18,348 nucleotides of DNA from CAZNHL01 sp964572965 (GTDB lineage Bacteria > Bacteroidota > Bacteroidia > Cytophagales > UBA9547), in NCBI GenBank assembly GCA_964572965.1, contig CAZNHL010000073.1, forward strand, positions 1 through 18,348, written 5' to 3'. Numbering within the stretch: position 1 is the first letter of the stretch; every line of letters starts with the position of its first letter. Positions 1 through 5,876 of this stretch are shown here, piece by piece. Both the position numbers and the translations under genes were made by a program. The notes beneath the pieces were generated by a model. The model had not been told where the DNA came from, did not search any database, and worked only from the letters and a program-made list of their open reading frames with translations.

Positions 1-250
1 GTATGTTATCAGACATACTACGAAGGAAGCCCGTTGTATTGTGAAGGAAGTATTGTATAAAATGGACATCAATACGCTTCACAAAATTGAAGGCGATACA
101 ACAATTGGTCTGAATGATATCGGAAGAATCAAAATCCGTACAACAGCGCCATTGTTCTATGATAGCTACAGAAATAACCGTTCAACAGGAAGTGTAATTC
201 TTGTTGATGAATTTACCAACGAAACAGTTGGTGCAGGTATGATTGTTTAA
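1..250 (+). CDS. cysN: Sulfate adenylyltransferase subunit 1 (C-terminal fragment)
   Basis: The frame is open from the left edge of the window (first full codon at position 2) to a TAA at 248-250, giving about 82 residues that begin YVIRHTTKEARC. This matches the C-terminal beta-barrel domain of CysN, the GTPase subunit of ATP sulfurylase, which with CysD makes adenosine 5'-phosphosulfate from ATP and sulfate in the cytoplasm. Recognisable pieces are the region around INTLHKIEGD, the stretch NDIGRIKIRTTAPLFYD, and the ending RSTGSVILVDEFTNETVGAGMI, which is typical of the elongation-factor-like end of CysN/CysNC. The GTPase domain lies outside the window. The protein ends right after AGMIV, so there is no fused C-terminal APS kinase (CysC) domain. 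A GTG at 41 is internal to the frame and is not a real start. A strong hairpin terminator follows. Confidence 0.9.
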   Translation, partial: YVIRHTTKEARCIVKEVLYKMDINTLHKIEGDTTIGLNDIGRIKIRTTAPLFYDSYRNNRSTGSVILVDEFTNETVGAGMIV

Positions 251-270
251 GCTCAATGGCTTAGAAATAT

Positions 271-304
271 AAAAGGGACTCAGAAATGGGTTCCTTTTTT
301 TATT
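271..304 (+). terminator. Rho-independent terminator after cysN
   Basis: AAAGGGACTC at 272-281 pairs with GGGTTCCTTT at 288-297 (10 pairs, two of them G-T) around the loop AGAAAT, followed by a T run to about 301. It lies 21 nt after the cysN stop and ends about 15 nt before the next gene, so little room is left for a separate promoter outside the terminator. Confidence 0.8.
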
Positions 305-317
305 ATTTGAAGAGTAA

Positions 318-1409
318 ATGATTTTTATGAAGTATTTGATAGTGTTAAGCCTATATGTTATTGCTGCATTAAGTAATACGCATGTGACGGCTCAGGATTC
401 TACATCTGTTCAAAGAGAAGCAATCCGTTTGCTTAATTCAGGGATAGCAAAGTATGATAGAAAGGAATACAAAGAAGCAATAGCCGATCTTGATAAAGCC
501 ATTAAGTGTGATACATTGTTGATAATGGCTTATAATAGGAGAGGTGTTTGTAAAGCTTTACTGAAAGATAATGAGGGTGCTATGGCTGATTATAATACTA
601 CTTTAGCTATAGATTCCAATTTTTACCGTACCTATAACAATATCGGCAACCTTTATCGTGATAAAAAAGATTATGTAAAAGCCCTGAAAAATTATGCAAA
701 GTCAATTCAGATTAATCCTCTGTTTGCGATTGGTTATCTTAATATCGGGCGAGTGCATCAAGAACAAAAGAATTATGAGTTAGCCTTTGAGTACTTAAAT
801 AAGGCTATTGTTTTAGATTCAAATGATGCCAACTTTTATAATGAGCGAGGATGGACAAAGTACCTTCTGAGGAATTATCAGGGAGCAGAGCAGGACTATT
901 TGAAAGCTGTGAAGGTTAATTCTCAATATGCTCCGGCCTATATAAATATTGGAAAGATTAATCATGATCAGAGAAACTATACAACAGCTTTGAAATATTA
1001 TAATAAAGCTATTGTTATTGATCCGGCATCGGCGATGGCTTACAATGCAAGAGGTTTTACAAAGCTTACAATAGCTGTTGAATCTCAGTTTATCGCTGAC
1101 TATACAGATGTGTTGAATGATTATGAAAAGGCAATTAAAATCGATCCTGGTTTTGCAAATGCTTATGTAGGTATTGGAAGGGTGAAGCATGAGCAAGAAG
1201 ATTATTCGGCTGCATTACAATATTTTAATAAAGCTATCCAGATTGAATCTACAAATGCCTGGGCATATAATGCACGTGGGTGGGCAAAAGAAGCAATAGG
1301 AGATTATAAAGGGGCTATGGATGATTATGAACAAGCCATTTTTTTAGAGAATGATTATATAATAGCTTTAAATAACAGAGCGAGACTTAGAGAAGAAATG
1401 AAACATTAG
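318..1409 (+). CDS. Exported tetratricopeptide-repeat (TPR) protein
   Basis: This gives 363 residues from ATG 318, or 360 from the in-frame ATG at 327, which starts a more usual signal peptide (MKYLIVLSLYVIAALS, probable cleavage after HVTA before Q). Residues from about 35 to the end are nine or so TPR units of 34 residues, recognisable from repeated YNxRG or NIG at the start of helix A and the closing DYxKAI or YxNKAI of helix B. Unit 7 (about 239-279) carries an extra insertion of about 7 residues around TIAVESQFIADYTDV. From unit 4 on, two unit types alternate. TPR arrays are protein-protein scaffolds; with a signal peptide and no membrane anchor this one is probably periplasmic. The partner is unknown. 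There is no enzymatic domain, and neither neighbour (cysN, a DUF2281 gene) suggests a pathway. Confidence 0.85.
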   Translation: MIFMKYLIVLSLYVIAALSNTHVTAQDSTSVQREAIRLLNSGIAKYDRKEYKEAIADLDKAIKCDTLLIMAYNRRGVCKALLKDNEGAMADYNTTLAIDSNFYRTYNNIGNLYRDKKDYVKALKNYAKSIQINPLFAIGYLNIGRVHQEQKNYELAFEYLNKAIVLDSNDANFYNERGWTKYLLRNYQGAEQDYLKAVKVNSQYAPAYINIGKINHDQRNYTTALKYYNKAIVIDPASAMAYNARGFTKLTIAVESQFIADYTDVLNDYEKAIKIDPGFANAYVGIGRVKHEQEDYSAALQYFNKAIQIESTNAWAYNARGWAKEAIGDYKGAMDDYEQAIFLENDYIIALNNRARLREEMKH

Positions 1410-1478
1410 TAATGTTCCTGTATAACCTTTTTCGGCCATTTCTGTAATAATAGGAAGATAGAATAAAAGATTACGGTT

Positions 1479-1670
1479 ATGACACAAGCAGAACTTTATA
1501 ATCTGATATCTAATCTGCCGGATGAGTTGAAGAGAGAGGTAGCAGATTTCGTAACTTATATTAAAATGCACACAGGATGTGCTGAGAAAGAGATAAGTTA
1601 CAGTAAGAAAATTACGCGCAAGGGGAAAGGACTAAACATTCCTCCTGAGGATTTTAAAGAGTATTTGTAG
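1479..1670 (+). CDS. DUF2281 / VapB-like small protein (orphan antitoxin-like)
   Basis: A 63-residue protein beginning MTQAELYNLISNLPDELKREVADFV. The N-terminal pattern of a short helix, LPDELKREVADFVxYI, resembles DUF2281 proteins, which are often found as the antitoxin half of VapBC-type or RelE-type pairs. The C-terminal half (residues 30-63) is basic and ends PPEDFKEYL, which in complete modules would be the toxin-binding tail. No toxin gene is present: the next feature 3' is a strong terminator and then a helicase, and the gene 5' is the TPR protein. It starts 69 nt after the TPR stop and may be cotranscribed with it. It could be an orphan antitoxin or an unrelated small cytoplasmic protein. 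Confidence 0.7.
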   Translation: MTQAELYNLISNLPDELKREVADFVTYIKMHTGCAEKEISYSKKITRKGKGLNIPPEDFKEYL

Positions 1671-1714
1671 AAAAAGTAAAAGAGCCTTGATTTCAGGGCT
1701 CTTTTACTTTTTTG
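1671..1714 (+). terminator. Strong bidirectional-looking terminator after the DUF2281 gene
   Basis: The arm AAAAAGTAAAAGAGCC (1671-1686) pairs perfectly with GGCTCTTTTACTTTTT (1697-1712) around a loop of about 10 nt. It begins one base after the stop codon. The stem carries A-rich and T-rich ends, so it could act in either direction, but only plus-strand genes lie next to it. Confidence 0.88.
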
Positions 1715-1803
1715 TAGTATGTGTAAAAAGTGAAAATTTTGAGTTTAAGATGATTATGTAAGAAAAATCAAACTTTAGCATAAAGAAGGAGAAATTAGTG
1801 CCG

Positions 1804-1811
1804 TATCTTTG
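1804..1811 (+). promoter_or_regulatory. Possible Bacteroidota -7 element before the helicase
   Basis: TATCTTTG matches the TAnnTTTG -7 consensus. No TTG is seen at the expected -33 distance. If used, transcription would start around 1816-1818, at or just before the first ATG (1816) and a few bases before the in-frame ATG at 1822. The mRNA would then be leaderless or nearly so. Confidence 0.35.
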
Positions 1812-1815
1812 AGCT

Positions 1816-4062
1816 ATGCTAATGAATGATCTTACAAACGAGTACTTTCAGCTCGCAGTGCAATTTGTGAACCATACTTCACAACACCTTTTCCTGACAG
1901 GTAAGGCTGGTACTGGGAAGACTACTTTTTTGAAATATATTAAAGAAAATACCCATAAGAAACTTGCTGTGGTTGCACCTACCGGTGTAGCAGCAATTAA
2001 TGCGGGAGGTGTTACCATTCATTCACTTTTTCAATTGCCGTTTGGTCCTTTTATTCCCACACGCAGCAACAGCCGTGAAAATTCTGCCAGAGGTATCAGC
2101 GATCAGCATAGTATTTTCAATAACCTGAAACTGACTAATGCAAAAAGGGAATTATTACAGGAACTGGAATTGCTGATCATTGATGAGGTTTCTATGGTAA
2201 GAGCCGATTTACTGGATGCCATAGACATTGTTTTACGTCATTTCCGTCGCCAGCCCCATGTCCTTTTTGGAGGAGTGCAGATGCTTTACATCGGTGATTT
2301 GTTTCAACTGCCTCCGGTTGTAAGTAATGAGGAATGGCAAATTCTCGGGAATTACTATAAAAGCCCTTTTTTCTTTGATGCACAGGCTTTGATAAAGATG
2401 CCTCCCGTTTACATGGAGCTGAAAAAGATTTATCGTCAGAGTGATGTGGATTTTATCAGGGTATTGAATAATATCAGAAACAATCAGGCACAGGTTGAAG
2501 ATCTTGAGTTACTTCATAAATACTATCGTCCGGGATTCAGGCCGGAAAACGGAGGAGAGTTTATTACGCTGACAACACATAATTCAAAAGCAGAAACCAT
2601 TAACCAGACAGAGCTTGAAAAGCTGGAAGGGGGAGTTCATCGTTTTGAAGGTATTATCAAAGGTGAGTTTAATGAAAGAGCTTTGCCGGCAGAAAATATA
2701 TTGCTTCTGAAAGTGGGTGCGCAGATTATGTTCCTTAAAAATGACAAAGGAGAGGAGAGGCGTTACTATAATGGGAAGATAGGCAGCATTACCCGTATCG
2801 AAGAGGAGAAAATATTTATCGTTTTCCCTGGCGGCACCGAAGAAATGATGCTGGAGAAAGAGACCTGGACAAATATCCGTTATCAATATAACAAGGAAAA
2901 GGATATTGTTGAGGAAGAAGAGCTCGGAACGTTCACTCAATATCCGGTAAGACTGGCCTGGGCTATCACTATTCACAAAAGTCAGGGTTTAACTTTTAAT
3001 AAGGCAATTGTTGATGCGGGTGATTCTTTTGCAGCCGGACAGGTGTATGTGGCTCTGAGCCGTTTGACTTCTCTGGAGGGAATGGTGCTTTATTCAAGAA
3101 TACAGCCGTCGGCTATCAGTACTGATCATCGTGTGTTGGCTTTTACTCAAACAGAACTGGCAGCAGATCTTTTACACCAGCAGCTAAAGCAGGAACAGCG
3201 TGTATATATAAGCCAGTCACTCTTACAGGCATTTGACTGGTCAAAATTGCTTGTAGGGTTTGAAGCGCACTGGGAAGATTTCGAGCATAGACAAATTCCG
3301 CTTCAGAACGAATCGGAAGAATTAATACACGGCCTGGTTGAGCAAGTGCAGAAGCAAAACGATGTAGCGATGAAGTTTAGCCGCCAGCTGGATCAATTAT
3401 TGCCATTGGCAGAGCAGAATGGTTTTGTACAGGTAAATGACAGGGTTAAAGCTGCATCGGAGTATTTTCTCAAGTCTTTACATGATGATATTTTCGCTCC
3501 TTTGGTGGCTCACTATGAGGACATGAAAAACCGGGCAAAGGTAAAGAAGTATCTCAAAGAGACTCATTTGCTTATAATGCAGCTGAAGCGTAAAAAGACG
3601 CAAATAGAACAGGCTGTTTTAATTGCAGAAGGTTTAATGAAAGGGGTTGATACTGACCGGTTATTAGAACAGGTAACTGCTCAGAAAAAAGAAGTTATTG
3701 AAGAACTGGTCGAAGAAGTCAATCAGCAAAAAAGTACGAAGGCTCCTAAAGGGGAAAGCCATCGTATATCATTGGCTTTGTTTAAGGAAGGTAAAACAAT
3801 ACTTGAAATAGCTTCAGAAAGAAGTATGGCAGTAGGTACGGTCGAAGGACATTTGCAGTCATTCCTGGCAACAGGAGAGATTGAGATCAAAGAACTGATC
3901 ACAGATGAAAAGCTGGAAGCTATTAAGATTGTGTTAGCTGAATTAGGCGAAGTGTCAGCAACTGAAATTAAAGAACGCCTAGGCGATGATTATACTTTCG
4001 GGGAAATCAGGGCAGTGAGGAGTTTTATGAAAATGAGTGAAGGCAAGGCTACTTTGTCATAG
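1816..4062 (+). CDS. Pif1-family SF1 DNA helicase with C-terminal HTH domain
   Basis: A 748-residue ATP-dependent 5'-to-3' DNA helicase of the Pif1/RecD type. Motifs in order are Walker A GKAGTGKTT (29-37), motif Ia APTGVAAINAGG (54-65), Walker B LLIIDEVSMV (119-128), motif III GGVQMLYIGDLFQLPPV (152-168), motif V AWAITIHKSQGLTF (381-394) and motif VI YVALSRLTS (411-419). The last third is an addition of about 300 residues: a helical, charged middle part (about 480-640), then a helix-turn-helix near 655-685 (LFKEGKTILEIASERSMAVGTVEGHL). That HTH is the type found at the C-terminus of some RecQ-like helicases and probably aids DNA binding. Such proteins are widespread in Bacteroidota. The start could be ATG 1816 or 1822 (MNDLTNEYF). 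It is flanked by terminators or palindromes and looks monocistronic. A role in replication-fork or recombination maintenance is inferred. Confidence 0.92.
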   Translation: MLMNDLTNEYFQLAVQFVNHTSQHLFLTGKAGTGKTTFLKYIKENTHKKLAVVAPTGVAAINAGGVTIHSLFQLPFGPFIPTRSNSRENSARGISDQHSIFNNLKLTNAKRELLQELELLIIDEVSMVRADLLDAIDIVLRHFRRQPHVLFGGVQMLYIGDLFQLPPVVSNEEWQILGNYYKSPFFFDAQALIKMPPVYMELKKIYRQSDVDFIRVLNNIRNNQAQVEDLELLHKYYRPGFRPENGGEFITLTTHNSKAETINQTELEKLEGGVHRFEGIIKGEFNERALPAENILLLKVGAQIMFLKNDKGEERRYYNGKIGSITRIEEEKIFIVFPGGTEEMMLEKETWTNIRYQYNKEKDIVEEEELGTFTQYPVRLAWAITIHKSQGLTFNKAIVDAGDSFAAGQVYVALSRLTSLEGMVLYSRIQPSAISTDHRVLAFTQTELAADLLHQQLKQEQRVYISQSLLQAFDWSKLLVGFEAHWEDFEHRQIPLQNESEELIHGLVEQVQKQNDVAMKFSRQLDQLLPLAEQNGFVQVNDRVKAASEYFLKSLHDDIFAPLVAHYEDMKNRAKVKKYLKETHLLIMQLKRKKTQIEQAVLIAEGLMKGVDTDRLLEQVTAQKKEVIEELVEEVNQQKSTKAPKGESHRISLALFKEGKTILEIASERSMAVGTVEGHLQSFLATGEIEIKELITDEKLEAIKIVLAELGEVSATEIKERLGDDYTFGEIRAVRSFMKMSEGKATLS

Positions 4063-4067
4063 GTTTT

Positions 4068-4088
4068 TTAACTTATATTTTAAGTTAA
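4068..4088. repeat. A/T-rich inverted repeat after the helicase gene
   Basis: TTAACTTA (4068-4075) is the reverse complement of TAAGTTAA (4081-4088), with a 5-base loop. It lies 6 bases after the helicase stop. No T run follows, so it is at best a weak terminator, or a processing or regulatory site between the helicase and higB. Confidence 0.45.
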
Positions 4089-4103
4089 CCAGTTTTGTGG
4101 CTC

Positions 4104-4162
4104 TTCCGAATTTAATCTTAACTAAACGACATTTAATTATAAATTGCGAATAAAGTTCGGAA
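4104..4162. promoter_or_regulatory. Spaced inverted repeat and -7-like element upstream of higB
   Basis: TTCCGAA (4104-4110) and its reverse complement TTCGGAA (4156-4162) lie 52 bp apart, centre to centre, in the region before higB. A TAAATTTG match to the -7 consensus follows at 4181-4188, and the second repeat arm covers the place where the -33 box would lie. This could be a repressor-controlled promoter, but the -33 match is poor and the pairing could be chance. Confidence 0.3.
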
Positions 4163-4166
4163 ATAA

Positions 4167-4550
4167 ATGGAACTTTTTGATAAATTTGTGATGTTATGTA
4201 TTATGAATACAACGGGTAAAGAAATACTGGTAAAGTATAAGAAAAAGAATATTGGAAATAGTAACCTAATTAAAGAAATAGATTATTTGTTGGATGAGTT
4301 TACTAATAAAAATTGGGCTGATATCAATCAATTAAAGTTGGATCTTAAAGATGCGGATAGAGTACATAGTGATGGGTTTTATGTAATTAACGTATTGAAA
4401 AAAGATAGGTTACTAGTATTAATTGAGTTTGGAAATCCAGGGGATGTGACATTTGTTTGGGTTGGAAATCATCAAGAATACGAAGCAACATTTAAGAATA
4501 ATAAAGATACAATCGAAACATGGTTGAGGAATAAAGGATATGTAGAATAA
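4167..4550 (+). CDS. higB: HigB-family type II toxin (RelE-fold mRNA interferase)
   Basis: The longest frame gives 127 residues from ATG 4167. The more likely start is ATG 4203 (MNTTGKEIL, 115 residues): a TAAATTTG -7-like element lies at 4181-4188, inside the longer frame, and HigB toxins are usually about 95-110 residues. The core from about residue 37 of the short form fits the HigB family: NWADINQLKLDL (family: DWxTPxDLK), FYVINVLKKDRLLVLIEF (beta strands with the conserved basic residue) and VTFVWVGNHQEYE (family: YVRFIGTHAEYD). These toxins cleave mRNA on the ribosome, and the paired antitoxin neutralises them. The order toxin then antitoxin is usual for higBA. The gap to higA is 113 nt, longer than usual, and full of palindromes. 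Confidence 0.82.
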   Translation: MELFDKFVMLCIMNTTGKEILVKYKKKNIGNSNLIKEIDYLLDEFTNKNWADINQLKLDLKDADRVHSDGFYVINVLKKDRLLVLIEFGNPGDVTFVWVGNHQEYEATFKNNKDTIETWLRNKGYVE

Positions 4551-4565
4551 ATTGATAGATGTAGT

Positions 4566-4639
4566 AAGGTGAAATAACCTTCTTAATTGAAGGAATAAAA
4601 TAGGATAAAGTAAGAAGGATTACCCTTCTTAAATGAAGG
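4566..4639. promoter_or_regulatory. Array of AAGG/CCTT palindromes between higB and higA (candidate HigA operators)
   Basis: Four overlapping inverted repeats lie in 74 bp: AAGGT-N6-ACCTT (4566-4581), CCTTCTTAATTGAAGG (4578-4593), TAAGAAGG-N5-CCTTCTTA (4611-4631) and CCTTCTTAAATGAAGG (4624-4639). The second and fourth are near copies 46 bp apart, and the sequence after each is similar (AATAGGATAAAG and AATAAGATAAAA), so this is an imperfect tandem duplication. HTH antitoxins bind such dyads. The placement in front of the antitoxin rather than the toxin would allow separate control of higA. The same palindromes could instead act as RNA hairpins that limit or process the bicistronic message. 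Confidence 0.6.
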
Positions 4640-4663
4640 ATTGACGAAATAAGATAAAATACG

Positions 4664-5221
4664 ATGAAAGATATTCTTTTTTTGAAGGATATATTGAAAG
4701 CTGGAAATTTAACTAGTGAGTTAGACTTAGCCAGAGCGCAAGTACTTGATAGAAAACTTAGGTTACTTGTCAAGGAGAATGCTGAATATGCAGAAGACAG
4801 GAAGAGATTAAGGGCAATTATTCATGCATATGAGAGTGAACATTGGTCTGTTGATTCAGATGTTTCTGAAGATAAAATTAAGGAAAGCGATTCCGCAATT
4901 TACATAGCAGAGAAAGAAAGGGAATTTATTGAAAGGAGGAAATATGTTATCAAGGAAAACCTTGAAATGCGTAAAATTTCTCAGCAAGAATTGGGGAAGA
5001 TATTAGGGCACAGTAAATCATACATGTCTGAATTAATGAATGGTGTAAGTCCGTTTAGTTTAAAGGATTTGATTATTATTCATAGACTTTTTGTTATTGA
5101 CCTAAAAATATTGGTTCCTTTAGTAATCTCACAACAAGATAGAGATCGAGTTAAAAGTTCAATAAGCGCACTTAATAAACCAGAATTAAAACTTAAAAAA
5201 GACGAGCTAGAGTTTGCTTAA
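4664..5221 (+). CDS. higA: HigA-family antitoxin, XRE-type HTH
   Basis: A 185-residue protein with two parts. Residues 1-65 are helical and contain the conserved block RLRAIIHAYESEHW (48-61), typical of the N-terminal part of the larger HigA antitoxins that pair with HigB_toxin proteins. Residues 93-150 are a Cro/C1-type HTH: KYVIKENLEMRKISQQELGK, then GHSKSYMSELMNGVSPFSLKDL (recognition helix about 117-126) and IIIHRLF. The C-terminal 30 residues are lysine-rich. It neutralises HigB and probably represses its own module. The palindromes just upstream are the obvious candidate targets. A strong terminator at 5280-5309 closes the unit. The closest alternative is a stand-alone XRE regulator, which the adjacent HigB makes unlikely. 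Confidence 0.82.
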   Translation: MKDILFLKDILKAGNLTSELDLARAQVLDRKLRLLVKENAEYAEDRKRLRAIIHAYESEHWSVDSDVSEDKIKESDSAIYIAEKEREFIERRKYVIKENLEMRKISQQELGKILGHSKSYMSELMNGVSPFSLKDLIIIHRLFVIDLKILVPLVISQQDRDRVKSSISALNKPELKLKKDELEFA

Positions 5222-5279
5222 TTGTTCGTTAAAAATCCTGGTTGTCTGATGAATGGAGGGGATGGTGCTGAATAATACA

Positions 5280-5309
5280 AAAAATGGGCTACTTATGTAG
5301 CCCATTTTT
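5280..5309 (+). terminator. Terminator after higA
   Basis: A perfect 13-bp stem, AAAAATGGGCTAC (5280-5292) with GTAGCCCATTTTT (5297-5309), closes a TTAT loop; the T run is part of the 3' arm. It lies 58 nt after the higA stop. Confidence 0.88.
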
Positions 5310-5353
5310 AATTGGAGACCTTAGTATAGCCATTTCGCCAGACTCCTAATATA

Positions 5354-5408
5354 TTAAAGTGCGGGGTGGCTCCCGATAGGCTATCGGGGCATAGCTTCGA
5401 CTATGCTA
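5354..5408. repeat. Intergenic GC-rich palindrome pair
   Basis: CCCGATAGGCTATCGGG (about 5363-5379) is a perfect palindrome around one G. It is followed at once by GCATAG-CTTCGA-CTATGC, a 6-bp hairpin with a TTCG-containing loop. It is more GC-rich than its surroundings and lies between the higA terminator and the 3' end of the convergent DUF1456 gene. There is no T run for either direction. It resembles the dispersed intergenic palindromes (ending in CTATCGGG) that I recall from other Bacteroidota genomes, but this was not checked. Confidence 0.5.
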
Positions 5409-5433
5409 AGTTACCGGATTTCAGAATTTTGAA

Positions 5434-5697
5434 TTACAGACCTTCCTTTTTCGGTTTATTCGGATCTTCTTCTCTCGGTCCTCTCATGTGGATTACCAGG
5501 CCGTTCAGGAAATTGCGGAGGATCTGGTCGCCGCATGGTTGGTAGTTTGGATGGTCTTCATTTCTGAAAATATCGCCAAGAGCTCCTTTTGATATGTTGA
5601 AATTTACCAGCTTCAGGATTTCGATAATGTCGTCGTTTTTAAGCTGAAGCGCTACACGTAATTTCTTCAGGATATCGTTGTTGCTAAGGTTGCTCAT
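5434..5697 (-). CDS. DUF1456 family protein, single-repeat form
   Basis: An 87-residue protein, MSNLSNNDILKKLRVALQL..., fitting DUF1456 (E. coli YehS family): NNDILKKLRVALQLKNDDIIEILKLVNFNISKGALGDIF, a short linker with DHPNY, then ILRNFLNGLVIHMRGPRE. E. coli YehS is about 150 residues and has two copies of this motif; here only one copy is present, followed by a charged, proline-rich tail (EEDPNKPKKEG). The function is unknown and it is probably cytoplasmic. It has a well-matched promoter upstream on the minus strand and is divergent from the ABC exporter. Confidence 0.82.
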   Translation of the reverse strand: MSNLSNNDILKKLRVALQLKNDDIIEILKLVNFNISKGALGDIFRNEDHPNYQPCGDQILRNFLNGLVIHMRGPREEDPNKPKKEGL

Positions 5698-5719
5698 GTT
5701 TACTTTTTAATGACCCTCT

Positions 5720-5750
5720 CAAAATTAGCTATATTTATTGCGCAGTACAA
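5720..5750 (-). promoter_or_regulatory. Bacteroidota-type promoter for the DUF1456 gene
   Basis: On the minus strand TTG (complement of 5748-5750) is followed after 20 bases by TAATTTTG (complement of 5720-5727), an exact match to TAnnTTTG. Transcription would start around 5714, leaving a leader of about 16 nt before ATG 5697. Confidence 0.65.
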
Positions 5751-5876
5751 TGTATTATGTACAAAGTATGAAATAGAGGAACTAAGCCCTTCTGAAATTT
5801 GTATTTATGCTCTGTGAATAATTTAGCTGATAGCTGGTTTTTTGTGTTCACTGTCTCAATAAAAAAATCCCCGCTA

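Noticed and set aside
2584..2976. 130-codon minus-strand ORF in the helicase gene
   Set aside because: It is a shadow of the helicase frame and has no start signal or domain.
5799..5876. N-terminal extension of the ABC exporter from TTG 5799
   Set aside because: The 26 extra residues match nothing in the family. ATG 5877 gives the usual length and the usual charged N-terminus.
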